From Adineta ricciae (Eukaryota; Rotifera; Eurotatoria; Adinetida; Adinetidae), in assembly GCA_905250025.1 (NCBI GenBank), contig CAJNOJ010000102.1, positions 124,001-188,000 of the forward strand: DNA of 64,000 nucleotides, in the 5' to 3' direction. Shown here piece after piece: positions 22,895 to 35,321 of this stretch. Position 1 is the first letter of the stretch. Each line of letters starts with the position of its first letter. The translations under genes and the position numbers were made by a program. The notes under the pieces were generated by a model. It did no database searches, was not told the origin of the DNA, and saw only the letters and a program-made list of their open reading frames with translations.

Positions 22895-24787
22895 ATGTCC
22901 AATCAGCCAACTAGCAAGGACGATCAAGAAGAACAAAAAAGCAAAAAACCAGCTGGTAATTTTTCGTATTTTTATCTAGTTCCTATTTATAATTTCTTCA
23001 TTTGTTTAGATACAGCATTTAAACAGCAACGTTTACCTGCTTGGCAACCGATAATAACTGCAGATACAGCCTTGCCGGTATTTTTAATTATTGGTTTACT
23101 TTTCATTCCAATTGGTATCGTCTTAGTGGTGACATCGGAACGCGTATGACAGATTTTGCTCAGATAATTATATGCATTCATTTGTTTTCGTTCAAGGTAC
23201 TCGAATATGATCTCGACTACACAGAAGGAAATTGTATGAGCACAACTGTGAGCAACACAACATGCGCTAAGGTTTTACAAAATGGAGGATCTTCATGTAC
23301 CTGTGATATACCAATCAATTTGGATCAACCTTTCACAGTTTGTTGATTCGCAAAAATCTAGATAGTGATGTACATTTCTTTTTTATAGGGGAAAGTTTAT
23401 TTCTATTATGGTCTGGTAAATTATTATCAAAACCATCGTCGCTATGTTAAATCTCGTGATGACAATCAATTATTGGGTAAAACAGATGCAGTGAGCAAAG
23501 ATTGTCAACCTTTTCAAAAGTCAGTGAACGGTTCTGATTATACACCGTGCGGTGCAATTGCTAATTCGAAATTTAACGGTATCTCATGTTCTTGTTTATC
23601 CATCTTCAAAAAACATTCTTTTCTTGTCAACTAGATTCATTAACACTCGTTTTCAATGGAAGTCAAACTGTTCCACTTCTAAATACTGGCATCGCTTGGA
23701 CAACGGATAAAGATGTTAAATTCAAAAATCCAAATAATGCTTCGACTTGTAAATATTTTGAATTTTTCTCTGTTTGAAATACAATCTCTTACGTAAATAG
23801 ATTTTCAAAATAATCCGCCTCCACCTAATTGGAAGTATACTGCATGGGATCTAGATAAGAACAACAGTGACAACAATGGTTATAAAAATGAAGATTTCAT
23901 CGTTTGGATGCGAACAGCTGCAATGCCAGCATTTCGTAAACTGTACCGACGACTCAATACAAATAGTTCGCAAACATTTCAAGGTGGTTTACCACAAGGA
24001 AACTATACATTGAAAGTTCAATATAGTAAGCACTGTTTATTAGGTGATAACAAAGGCAAAGTTGTGTCTTCTACTGTTTTAAGATTACCCGGTCATAAAT
24101 TTTTCCGGACGAAAACAATTTATTATCAGTACAACATCATGGATGGGAGGAAAAAACCCGTTTCTCGGTTGGGCCTATATTGTCGTTGGAATTGTTTGTA
24201 TGATTGCATTCGTGGTCTTTTTTATCCTTCATAAAACATGGAAATTGTAAGTTTTTTTTCTCCTCAAAAGCCTCTCAATCGTTCTAGTTCATCGTATAAT
24301 TGAATTCTGTCGTCTTTGTATATAACGTTCTCTCTCGGCAAAGATAAGAAGAAAATGACTGTTACTCATTGTCATTTTATCAGTTCTGTCTTTGCACTAT
24401 CGAACTGATATATTTATCTAACGATCATATTCGTACCTAAGTAAAGACAACATTTATCTAATGAAACTCTTGAATTACAGAAGTCATATTTAATGTTCAC
24501 ATAAAAATATTAATCAACAGGATGTACATCGTTGTCACCAGGGAAAGTGTGTCTCCGTCTACGTATAACCAATACTAACTACGAAAGAATTGAACTAACG
24601 TCAGATGAGTTTCATTAACACGAAGTGAAAGCTTACGAGAAGCATATTTGCTCGAAGGCAGCTGATCTTCCATTTTGTGTTACATGATAAGCTTCGCTTT
24701 GCTATGCTTGCCTGTGTTTCATTTTTTTTGTTTCCCTTATCTAATTCTCTTCTTTTCTCGTTTAGACAAAATCGACCACCAACATAA
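22895..24787 (+). CDS. TMEM30A: CDC50/TMEM30 flippase beta subunit
   Basis: Eight exons: 22895-22955, 23010-23143, 23197-23337, 23389-23578, 23635-23748, 23801-24025, 24084-24246 and 24766-24787, total 349 residues with all phases consistent. Six introns are 51-58 nt, but the last is 519 nt, unusually long for this genome. The protein has the LEM3/CDC50 architecture: short cytoplasmic N-terminus, [12 protein letters not shown] before helix 1 (about residues 38-62), a large Cys-containing, N-glycosylatable ectodomain ([42 protein letters not shown]), then [19 protein letters not shown] and helix 2. It chaperones P4-ATPases from the ER and supports phospholipid flipping. The length matches the animal family. 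Confidence 0.92.
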
Positions 24788-25008
24788 ATCTCTTGGTGTC
24801 AAAGGCCAAGAGGAGAATATATTCAGAATATTATTGGTGTACCTATTATAATCATTATTCATTTGTTGTGAAAGTCGCTATGAGTTGTGCTTTTTGTTTT
24901 TGGTTGCATACGTATATCTATGTGAATGAAAGAAAATAACTAATTCAACGCTTTTAATCAAGCCTTTTGGAAATAAATTGCAATATTTGTTCGCTTTCAG
25001 ATTGTATT

Positions 25009-28000
25009 ATGTCGGAGATATCTGATGCGATGTCGATGGAAGAAGCAATCAGCAAGTAAGTAGAACTGAGCACGCTATTATCTCTTATTGACAAGAGATA
25101 GAACCAGTATCGTACGATGTTTAGTTATGAAAAGAAAACGAAAAAGTCCTTTTTCACACATTTTTATTTTTTCATGTCAAACAATAGAGATATACCGTCA
25201 ACTAAGAAAAAACATGTTCACCGTCGAATGGTTTCTTTACCTTCGTTCGAAACCATTCTGGCTAAGAGTAAATTGCTACTCAGGTAGATTCGCTGCTCTC
25301 TAGTGAATTGATTTTATTCAAGCAGAAGAAAAAAAAGAATTCATTATGAAAATACGCACTTGTTTTCTAGCACCTCACCACCAGAAATTTCACCCATACC
25401 AGAAAGTCCAAGTGAAGAATCCAATCATGTTAAATTGATATCTTCAACATCGATTCCTTTCGATACTCAACGATGCAACAGTTCTCCGTCGAATCTTACC
25501 GACACGAACAACAATACCGAAACCTTTCCATCGTCAGATTCTGCTAATTCAACATTGTTCGTTGTTACATCTCCCTCATTCAATTCCGATCTTTCGTCTG
25601 AACAAAATGATGACGTCAATCAATTAGACTCATCGTCAGTTTCATATCTTCAAAGCAAACAACGTCGAATCGATCATAGAAGGAATAGGAGTGAACCAGT
25701 TAAAAGCCAAAGTACTGAAGATCTCTCTTCAAACAGTGTCATCAATAATGATTCTTCCAACAACAACACTCCAACTGAAATTCGAAAGAAATCTACTGCT
25801 GCTACAACTCCATCATCATCGTCGTCATCGCGAAAGAAGAAGGCTTGGTATAATGTAAGTAGAAATTATCATTCTGAATCCATTTGATTGGCTATTGAAA
25901 TCGTACGATAATCTGAGCTTTGTATTTACTGCTGCTTTTATGTAATTCGTGTATGTGTGGTGTTTTTTGTATTTCAACGCTTCAATGAGTCAATCATCGT
26001 ACGATGTAATGAGTCGGCGTTGATAAATTCTCCGTCTTCTTCTATTTTTTCTTCTTCGTCGTGTGAATACTCTTTCAAAAGAAAAAGAACGAGACAAAAA
26101 TGATGAGTAGTAGACTCGTTTAAAAGTAGAAGAGCCTCGAGAGAAAAAGAGCATAGAGAAGGAGAAGGAGAAGAAGAACAAATCGATGTTAAAGAAGTAA
26201 AAAAGCAACATGTCCGAAAAAATGTCAGTATAAACATTGTACTTTTAATTACTATTTTCTGCATCCGTTCTCCTCATTCATTCAAATTCAACTTCTAATG
26301 GACACCGTTCGTTTGTTTCTACGTTCAAATAGTTTACGATTCTCGAAAAGAAAGACAAGTTCGACATCAAAATCTTCTCCGAACGAATTTACTCAAGACG
26401 AACCGAACGATTCACTCGACAACGAAGATAATCATAGTTCATCAAGCGATAAAATCAAACCATTCATTACTCATTCTGCGTCAAGTTCTGTTCTTTCACA
26501 TCTACCAGTTTTTCAGCTGGATTTCGAATCATGTTCAGGATTATCTACACCTTCGTCTGAACTTGGTAGAAGTGCACTTGTTGTTGCTAGTGCTTCCGAA
26601 TCCATTTCCAATGCCCTCTCATTTACCAATGATTATTCCTCAAAACGTCGTCGATCCTCGCACGAGAATGATAAACGGCGACGTTCATGGGTTGGTGAAC
26701 ATAACATTCACCATACATCACCACCTTTCCGACGAACAAAATCTCATCGACACCCGGACAGAATAAGACGACATTCAATCAAACTAAAACATCAGCGCAA
26801 ATCTAGTGAAGTAAATAAACAAGTAGACATACACATACTATCAACTAACATTATCAATCAAACAATACTTTCTTCTGTTGCTTTTTAAATTCATTTATAT
26901 GTATACAGATTAGATTAACACTGAAGGATGCTTTGCGTGAAATATGGCTTGATTTAAAATGCGAGAATGTTCGGAAATACATAAGTTTAATTTTCATTTA
27001 GCCATTTCAGTCAACGTACCGTCAACGATACGAAGAATTTCGTAAACTCTTCAAAGATGTCCCAGACGAGGAACGATTGATCGTTGGTACGTAGAAAGGT
27101 TTCTAGATACTTGATTGGAATCTCAATATTTTGCTTCTTCCAGATTATTCCTGTGCTTGGCAAAAGGATATCTTAGTGCAAGGTCGAGTATATTTATCAC
27201 AGAATTATTTATGTTTTTATGCAAATATACTCAATTGGAAGTCACACTTATGTTTAAAATTCGACGATATTGTTGGTATAACTCGTGAGAAAACTGCCAA
27301 AGTCATTTCCAATGCTATTGAAATTAAAACAAACAAAGGCGAGAAATATTTCTTTGCAAGCTTTGTAACACGGGATAAAACCTATGCAATCATGCATCGA
27401 ATATGGCAAGCAGTCACTGAGAATCAGGTACGTTCTCTACTGAAGAATTTCTCGTTCAATTTAGATTTTTTAGCGAATTTCTTCACAACAACTATGGACA
27501 ATGATTCATGAAAGTTATGGTGATGATCTCGATATGACGACAGATGATGATGACAGTTACCGTAAATCAGCATTAAATTCTCCATCAGATAAGCCATCAT
27601 CCAAATCGCCATCGCAATCTTTGGATAAATACGATGTAAATATCTGTTTTTCTTATCTCAGATTCTTTTTCGAGAAACATGTCTTTAACGATCAAATTTA
27701 GCTGTCGAATATTGTGTTGGTAAGTTTATTCACTTCGATGCGTCATTGTGCAGCCCAATACGTAGAGTTTCAACTCATTGAATAACGGCATCGTTTTTTC
27801 GTTCTTCGATGTTGTTAGTTAAAATGATGACTATCAGTAAAAATAGACTGCCCTGCACATATGTTGTTACTTTTTTTCCAACAACAGCCTGTTCGTTTTT
27901 CGTCTACTATGATCAACGAACATCAGTTCTATTTCTATTTAAAAAATGTATTTATTTAGCGTTTAACTCCGAATTCAATTCTTCCAACTCCACTTCCACA

Positions 28001-29980
28001 ACAAGAAGATGACCAATCAAGTGTCTCGTCGCGTGGTGAGCATGCGTCTGATGATGAGGGAATAATTCCAATTGGAGAAGAAGCACGAACGAATACACTG
28101 ATGCGTCGACCGCAATTGACTTCTACCGAACCAAGCATCAGTCCAACGTCTGGTATGTTGTAAAACTTGATAAAAGTTTCGTCGAAAATCGTTTTCCCTC
28201 ATCTTTGTAGAAGTCCGCTATCTAACAAAATGTCATTGCCAATCACACTTAGCAACTGAACTAATCAATCGAACGTATCCAATGTCAGTTGAACATCTAT
28301 TCGATTGCATATTTGGTAATAATCAATTCCTTGTTGCCTATCGGGCGTCACGTCGTATCAAAGGTTTGTTGGATGAAAATGAACTTTTCCTTTGATGTTT
28401 TCTCACTTATGTAGATTTTCATTCGGTTGAATGGAAAATGAATGATGAAACCGGAAAACGTGAACGAGTATGCACTTATAAAGTAACAGTTTCTGCCGTT
28501 TTTGGATCGACAACAATTTGTTCAAATGAAAGACAAGTACGACAAAGTTCAACAACGAACCGTGATTTTCTGGAAACTTTTTCTATTCTATAGATTATCG
28601 ACTGTGAACAACCGAAATCACATTATATGCTCGATACTGAAGTTCGAAATGAAGGAATTAAATACGCTGATTCATTCTTTGTAGCATCTCGCTATTGTCT
28701 GGTACAAACAGGCCCGAATAAAACTCATCTAAAAGTCACCTGTGAGGTCCGGTATGTCAAGAGTCTAATGGCAATTATCAAAAGTAAGTCGTTTTCACGT
28801 TTATCTATTTTTTTGCGTCGAGAAAACTTCCAATTGGAAGCTATTTTAACCATGATCACGCCATCGTGGAGAGAACGTCATCGGCAACTACTCCTACAGA
28901 AAATTGTTTCGCCGTTCTCTTTTCTCTTTCTTTCTCGTGTTCGTGAGTGGAGGCAACAGACTGTTTTCCTTTTTGCTCGTTCTGTTATTCATACAATCGT
29001 GTGTTGATGGTGTCATATTTGGAGCAGTATAAAAAGTAAAAGCATGAATCAATCAAAATACCATAGTATTTCGACAAATGAAGAAGTTGAAAATCAAAAA
29101 GAAAATTTCCCGTTTTATAAAATGTCATATTTTATGTGCTCGTTCAGCGTTCATCGAAAAAAATGCCTTGGCTGCTCTTCAAGATTCATTTACTGATCTG
29201 AGTATGTAACTTCATGCTAGAAATATCTTGATATTTTCATTCTAATGACTTTCATCTTTAGTGAAACGTATTGATCAAGAATCTTCCAGCAAACCTCGAG
29301 CTCTTAGCATTAGTAATAATAATGAAACACCAAATGTCGCTGAATCACCGTCATTACCGACGAGACGGCTGTCACGGCAACAACAACCAGATGAACTTTT
29401 ATCCTCTGTCAATGATCTTTCCATAAACTCTCAAGACGACGACATGGAGCCCATTCATGATCAAAAACGTTTGTCATTGCTCATATGAAGTTTTCCTTAC
29501 GAAATGAACTTTCTTCTAGGTGCAGATGCTGTTATCTCAGATTTATCTCGGAATAGTGTCTTCATCCCATTCTGTTTTATCACGTAAGCATTTGCTTAGA
29601 AGTAACGATGCTTACGTTCTGTGTTACGTTTTCTTGTTCTAGAATGTTACTTTTACTAATTGTCAATATATTTTTATGTATCAAATTGAATCAAATCGAT
29701 CAAATGACCGAACGCCTTGTACAAAGTTATCCATCATGGTTGAACCAATACTCGTAAGAGTTTCGATTTCAATCAACATCAATGCATTACTTTTCTTTTC
29801 TTCTCGTTCAGATCTGAACAGGATGAAAATCAATGGTCATTTCTGTTAAAAAGACAAGAAGAGTATTATCAAACGCAACTAAACAGTCTACATTCAGTTT
29901 TAACAACAACGCACCGTGCTTTGAGGAATGTAACGGAAACGTTGCATCAATTGTCGAAGTTAAGCAGTGGATCAAGTTGA
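25009..29980 (+). CDS. GRAMD1/Aster-like sterol transfer protein
   Basis: Fourteen exons from ATG 25009 to TGA 29980 give 780 residues: 25009-25055, 25371-25854, 27002-27086, 27144-27427, 27474-27635, 27702-27719, 27960-28152, 28211-28363, 28415-28536, 28594-28783, 29148-29201, 29262-29468, 29520-29583, 29643-29753, 29812-29980 (27702-27719 is an 18-nt microexon and the least certain). Order: Ser-rich N-terminus; KKKAWYN then the GRAM domain (YEEFRKLFKDVP, DYSCAWQKDILVQGRVYLS); acidic linker; VASt/START-like sterol-binding domain (TYPMSVEHLFDCIFG, FHSVEWKM, HYMLDTEVRNEGI); membrane helix near residues 695-715; C-terminal coiled coil. Aster proteins move cholesterol from plasma membrane to ER at contact sites. 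A second possible first exon lies at 26298-26810. Confidence 0.85.
26298..26810 (+). CDS. Alternative first exon of the GRAMD1-like gene
   Basis: An ATG-started open frame of 171 codons within the long intron between KKKAWYN and the GRAM exon. It ends at a GTAAAT donor in phase 0, as does the upstream exon, so it can splice to the acceptor at 27001. The encoded segment is Ser/Arg/His-rich and disordered (SSKRRRSSHENDKRRRSW). The same frame is open back to an acceptor-like AG at 26227, so it could instead be an internal cassette exon. Confidence 0.4.
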
Positions 29981-30227
29981 AATGCACCACTTGTTCGTCA
30001 TAGTTCAAATCTGGTGCTCAGTTTACCGGTGTATCTTTCTCTTTTATTTTTATTTATTCATTAGAACAATCGTAACTGTGTTCTTTTCATTAAATACTGA
30101 ACAAATGGCAAAAAGAGGGAACCGTTTTGTTCTGTTTTGTTTTCCTTTCTGTTAATAATTCTACAAGTGTTTCCAATGAAAATATATAAATAAAAGTCAG
30201 TCTCAATGAAAATTTTCTTTATTGGAG

Positions 30228-30642
30228 ATGGGTCGAAAGTATCATTGTGAATATTGTGATAAAAGAATTCCACCTGGTTTAACTCATCGAAAGAATCACA
30301 ATCGAGCAGTTCAACATATCAATAATAAACGAATGTATTATCTTCAGTTCAAAGGTTTGATCATTTGAATTGTCGATGAAGAAAAAGTGTGCTTCGTCTT
30401 TAGATCCGGCGGAGATCCTCTTAGACGAACGATCGAAGAGGATGTGTAATAAATGGATTCAGACTGGCTCATGTCCGTTCGGCGAGAACTGTAAATATTC
30501 ACATCGGTCCATTTATGAACTCACACAGCTGATTGAACAGGCTAAACAAAATAGTTTTCCTAGCTCATCAAACTTTGATGTGCAAAGATGGATCGCGAAG
30601 AAACTACCAAGTGATATTATTTTGCCTGCATCTCTTACTTAA
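30228..30642 (+). CDS. ZMAT5: ZMAT5 / U11-U12 snRNP 20K-like zinc finger protein
   Basis: Exons 30228-30354 and 30404-30642 (49-nt intron) give 121 residues. An N-terminal U1-like C2H2 finger (KYHCEYCDKRIP...HRKNHNRAVQH) precedes AEILLDERSKR and a CCCH finger (CNKWIQTGSCPFGENCKYSH), the exact order in ZMAT5/SNRNP20, a component of the minor-spliceosome U11/U12 di-snRNP. The C-terminal part (VQRWIAKKLP) is shorter than in vertebrates, which have a proline-rich tail. The 3' end of this gene and its downstream flank are duplicated at 34254-34612. Confidence 0.8.
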
Positions 30643-30966
30643 TAACTAATAAATATATTCAACATGAAAGTCTTGCGGGACCTAACTGTTTTCGAACTCT
30701 ATTCATATGAATATGAAGTTCCGAAGAGGCTGTAGAACTTTTGTTACATTGGTTACATGATATATCAGTAGTACCGATGAAAGTGACCACTGAGTTGACT
30801 TTGTGCGTTTGAAAAAGATGTTTTAGAATCGTTGTTTAATTAGACTATGTGAGGTGACTGAAGATGATAAGCAAATCATTAATAAAAGACACTGATTGGT
30901 ATAAAAAAATGAGTAAGTGTGAAGAATTCAAACAAACAGAATGAGATAAGATTGAATCAGCTTTAC
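30600..30966 (+). repeat. Direct repeat, left copy
   Basis: Covers the last codons of the ZMAT5-like gene and about 320 bases beyond. It is about 96 percent identical to 34254-34612, same orientation. The pair brackets a 3.3-kb accessory block. Confidence 0.8.
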
Positions 30967-31514
30967 TAATGAATCAAAATCAGACGATCTAACACATCAA
31001 TATACTCTTGCTATGGATATTCAATCACGCCTATTTCTAGGTTTTCTTTATCTGTGAAAAACTATTCGGTATAGCAAGACTCCATCTTGGGCAAATCTGC
31101 TTGATTATTGAACAATGCCAGGATTTAGTGGTCAATAACAGTGATGGCAAAGATGTGACTGAAGAGATGAGATTTTCATTCCCACACTCATGATACGATA
31201 TTTTTATTGAACTGACCATTTTTCCTTTGATGGTTCCATTACACTCATCTTAATGAGTTTTCTTGACATCTAATCATCGATCAATTTTGAGAACTATGCT
31301 GATGTAAAGAGTTCGAAACGAATGGAAATATATCAGTGCGTAGATAAATCGATGCTTTCCTTCAACGACAGTCTACCAATTTATCTTAAAGAAAGCGTTG
31401 ATGCTATTTGATTGAAAGAAGATGAAATAAAAGAGGAGTGTTCTTTTTATTTATTGACATTTTAAAAATAAAAAGACTTATTTTTCTCCACTTGTATAAA
31501 TGATAACACCAGTA

Positions 31515-31678
31515 CCCAGGTCGAACAATCCGGCACGGAAACGGCCGGTTCCATGGTATTCCGGAGATTTCATAGAAGCAGCATTCCCGATGAGCGGATC
31601 CCGCTCAGAAATGGCGAGTTTCCTCAGGGATTTTGTCGGAAATTCATGGAATCCTGCTTCAGGAATCATCGTCCTGGG
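31515..31678. mobile_element. CCGGAA-rich TIR element, unit 1 (164 bp)
   Basis: It starts CCCAGGTCGAACAATCCGG and ends with the inverted CCTGGG preceded by GAATCATCGT. TA occurs directly on both sides (31513-31514 and 31679-31680), as in a TA target-site duplication. GC content is far above the surroundings. No transposase is encoded, so it is MITE-like. Confidence 0.55.
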
Positions 31679-32411
31679 TAAGAGCATTACCCCCCATTCG
31701 GCCATCAGTGCGAACACCTGCAAACGGCAAAGACGTTATTTCACATGGTTGAAATTGCAACTCAACATACCTTTATTCAGAAGTTCAAGAACTTCGAATC
31801 CGCAGTAGTGTTAAACTTAAAAATTGAATCCGAGTATTCAACTATCCTACTATTTTTGCACCTTTATTTTGAGATTGAATAGTTGAATTCAAGTTTCAAC
31901 TTATATATGTATGCTTCGATGTATTTGTCAAATGCCGGGTAACTCAGTAGGGTATCTTTGTATCCAAAACCACGTTTGCCGGAGCAAATAGAACGAAAAC
32001 AAGCTGAAAAAACAATATATGACTTCAATAGACAATTTTGTTTTGTTTTTGACAAAAAAACATGTTCTACAACATCAGAACAATATTATATCTCACTATC
32101 TATGGCTACTTACATAAGAATAAACTCCTTCTTATCGAAAACTGTCAATGCCAAAGAAATCAGAATCAGATCAATAATTTACAACACTCACCGCAGGTCA
32201 ATGACGCAGCATCGTCGAATAACTAGAAAACATATTGAGGACATCTTAAAAAGCTTTAAATTGAAATATGTTCACGTACTTTCAGCATCATTTCATCGTA
32301 CATCTTTCCATTGACTTGAATCTCGATAAAACACTTCTTTTTTCTTAAATCTAGGGCATGCAATTTTCAATTATCATATCTGATTGGACAAATTTTGAAA
32401 CTACTCACTAT

Positions 32412-33240
32412 TCAAATAGTTGCTTGATTTGATCCGCTTTTTCCTTCATCATTCTGTCGACATTTGCTTGCTTCATTGCCAATTTTTGTTGTTCAATAAC
32501 CAATTTCTGTGTGTTTTAGCTATTTATTGTAACACTCGGGAGTGCTTACAAATCAGAGTATAATGATTGAAGAGATTGAGAAGAGGCGAAATAAAGTACG
32601 CAATAATCAAGAGCTTGTTGTATAAAAAGGAGAGAGAGAGATACGCTAAGAAGTCCGTGGCCCAAAAAAGTTTATTTTCCGGGGGCTATATGTTCCCAAG
32701 TCAAAGAGTACGGACCGGTTCCCATAGGAAAGCACCGGAAATCACTGGAACATGGAAGCAATATTCCGACCGGAAATTTTTGAATTTTTTTCCGATGATT
32801 TCCGGTTAGTTCCTATCGGAAACCACGTGAAACCGACTGGAATTCACCGGAAAAAAATCCCAAAATTTCCGGTCGGAATACTGCTTCCATGTTCCAGTGA
32901 ATTCCGGTGCTTTCCTGCGGGATCCGGTGTTTTTTCCGCGGCTTTCCTGCGGGATCCCAAGGGATCCGGACGCCGGAACGTACGACATGGGTTCTTTCCC
33001 TTTTTCTTCCTTTTAGTTTCGACTCTTGGGGTTCGTTCTTACGCTATGAATTCTATCCATTTTATCAGCAGCACCTCGTGCCTCTCCAAATAACCAGTTT
33101 CTCTTATGTTCAATAGCCAATTTTTGTTGTTCCATTAACAGTGTTTCAATCAGACTACCCTGCTCATCCAATTGTGGTTCATTTGCGATCACTTGCGCTG
33201 GACTCGGTGCAGGTGGTGGTGAAATAGATGACGGCAAGCT
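32412..33240 (-). CDS. Fragmentary coiled-coil gene, unknown
   Basis: Two minus-strand exon-like pieces fit together. The first, about 33248-33099, follows an acceptor (TTTTCCATAG) and reads SLPSSISPPPAPSP..., then GSLIETLLMEQQKLAIEHK. The second, about 32507-32412, follows CACACAG and reads KLVIEQQKLAMKQANVD, then RMMKEKADQIKQLFE and a stop. The repeated EQQKLA heptads suggest a coiled coil. The intervening 590 bases contain TIR element unit 3, so the intron was enlarged by insertion or the gene is broken. Upstream exons and any family are not recognisable. Confidence 0.35.
32695..32991. mobile_element. CCGGAA-rich palindromic element, unit 3
   Basis: It contains a 55-bp inverted repeat, 32726-32780 against 32862-32916, with two mismatches and an 81-bp loop. 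Outer ends resemble the other units (CCCAAGTC on the left; CCCATGTCGTACGTTCCGG read inward from the right). It is rich in CCGGAA/TTCCGG and GC. Exact borders are uncertain. No protein is encoded. Confidence 0.5.
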
Positions 33241-33677
33241 TTCCTATGGAAAAAAAAACAAAATATGCAGATCTATTTGGCTGTTTCTGTTCGAGGAAAA
33301 CTTGTTTTTATCGAAGTTTTTTTAAGTATGGTGATGTACAAATCTATCCTGGGCTCTTTTAGCGATACAGTCGGAAGACAGTTTCTCGTACAAGGAAATT
33401 CGAACACTACTGCTGTACTGTACATAAATGTTGCAGCATTTGTTTTCTATTGGATGATCTTCATCCTACCTAAATCAGAATATTTTTGTTTTCAATTACT
33501 TGTACACTGAAATAAAGGTACAAATTCAGTATAATCATTCTCCGCCTTACATTCATGTCGGCGGGGCTTACAGTGTCCTGATAAAATATGAATGCTTTTC
33601 CTGCTCGTAGATCGAAGTTTCTTCCAAATAAAAAACTTCGCGTAAATACCACTTACAATACGGGCGTCGTACGACTT

Positions 33678-33873
33678 CCCAGGTTATTATGGCACGGTCG
33701 GTTCCGGCCAGGAACTGATCGGATATTTCCTGTGCAATTCCGGCCGGAATCCGGCGGCAAGGAACCTGCCGGAACTTGCTGGAATCGGCGAAAACTGTGC
33801 CGGAATCGAGAAGAGCTGTACCAGAACCGACTCAGATTTCAACGGATTCAGTCGCCGGAATGATCGACCTGGG
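33678..33873. mobile_element. CCGGAA-rich TIR element, unit 2 (196 bp)
   Basis: It begins CCCAGGTTATTATGG and ends with the inverse of CCCAGGTCGATCATTCCGG, nearly the left end of unit 1, so it lies in the opposite orientation. Internally it is a dense series of CCGGAA/TTCCGG motifs. The flanks are TT and AT, so target duplication is not clear here. Confidence 0.5.
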
Positions 33874-34253
33874 ATATAGTTGTATTTACGTCGTGCATCA
33901 ATCTCTAACATCACATAACTCGTATCGTGTCCAACCTCAGATAAAATAAACGAGAGGTGTGATTTCCTACATAGTAGAATTTAGCATAATCTTTTTACCA
34001 AAAGAGGAAAAATACGAACTGTCTTCAAAAGTGTCAATCGAAAATTTTTTCTTGAAATGCACGAATCCGTTTCTACTTCTTCATTTCAATATTCAACACT
34101 TCAACGCTACTTTCATTCGATATGACCACATGTTCATCACTCACTCACCAGCCTTCAGATTAAAATTTTTTTCAACGCAATCACATTCATTTCCTTTTCC
34201 ACAATTGGAATGCGTAGAGAGGAAAAACTCAGCATGACATATTGAAACTACCA

Positions 34254-34612
34254 AGTGATATTATTTTGCCTGTATCTCTTACTTAATAACTAATAAATAT
34301 ATTCAACATGAAAGTCTTGCGGGACCTAACCGCTTTCGAACTCTATTCATATGAATATGAAGTTCCGAAGAGGCTGTAGAACTTTTGTTACATTGGTCAT
34401 ATGATATATCAGTAGTACGGATGAAAATGACCACTGATTTGACTTCGTGCGTTTGAAAAAGATGTTTTAGAATCGTTGTTTAATTAGACTATGTGAGGTG
34501 ACTGAAGATGATAAGCAAATCATTAATAAAAGACACTAATTGGTATAAAAAAATGAGTAAGTGTGAAGAATTCAAACAAACAGAATAAGATAAGATCGAA
34601 TTAGCTTCATTG
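34254..34612 (+). repeat. Direct repeat, right copy
   Basis: Matches 30600-30966, including the last codons of the ZMAT5-like frame without the rest of the gene, so it is a non-coding gene remnant. Weak similarity may continue near 34860 (compare 31131). Confidence 0.8.
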
Positions 34613-35280
34613 AATCCATGTAGTTGACAGCACAAAATAGTAATTTTTAATTTATAATGGTATATACAATATAGATGGGGCTAAAGATGATTTACACTCT
34701 TTACTTATCGCATATGGTTCGTGTCAGAGAACTTTAAAAGGTGTCATTCTCATTCTTCAACTCGTGTTCTATTTGTAACATCCTACGGAACGAGGTCAGG
34801 TCATCTGTCACAAATATACCTATATTGTTAATATGAACTGAGATATTTTGCTTTTCAAATAGTAACAGTGAAGGCGAAGATATGATTGAAGAGACAATGT
34901 TTTTATTTACACGCTCCCCAAGACGAGCGATCGGGTTAAAACCTTAGAATTCCGACATTTTCCAAAATTCTATCACTTCTGGTCGCATTCCATGGGGTGC
35001 ATTTGATCTGAGTATGTATAAATGTAATCTCGAATAAAAACGAACATTTATAACAGAAAAGTTGAATTTATCAATGGAATCGTATTCTAAGCAATACAGA
35101 TAACTATCGTATACACTATCATTCCACAGCGAAAATGGCGAAGCCTCTTTTTTTGTTAAGGTACTTTTTCAGTGTCAACATCGTCCAGTTTGTACAGTTT
35201 CTATCATTAGTAAGAAAAGAAAACGACATAGTAGAAAATTCGAGTTTATTTATTCATTCAAAAACGAAAAGTACATAAAC
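34613..35280. other. Intergenic, no gene seen
   Basis: About 670 AT-rich bases between the direct repeat and the 3' UTR of the next selenoprotein copy. No exon was recognised. Confidence 0.4.
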
Positions 35281-35321
35281 AGAAAGTATAAGAGAATGAT
35301 CATTCGTATCATTGAGATATC

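Noticed and set aside
31478..31808. Open frames on both strands through the CCGGAA-rich elements (31478-31808, 32752-33093, 33588-33914)
   Set aside because: They arise from GC-rich, stop-poor repeat sequence, overlap on both strands, and match no protein pattern.
31958..32314. 118-codon frame in the accessory block
   Set aside because: Composition is ordinary, no homology or splice evidence, and another frame is open on the other strand.
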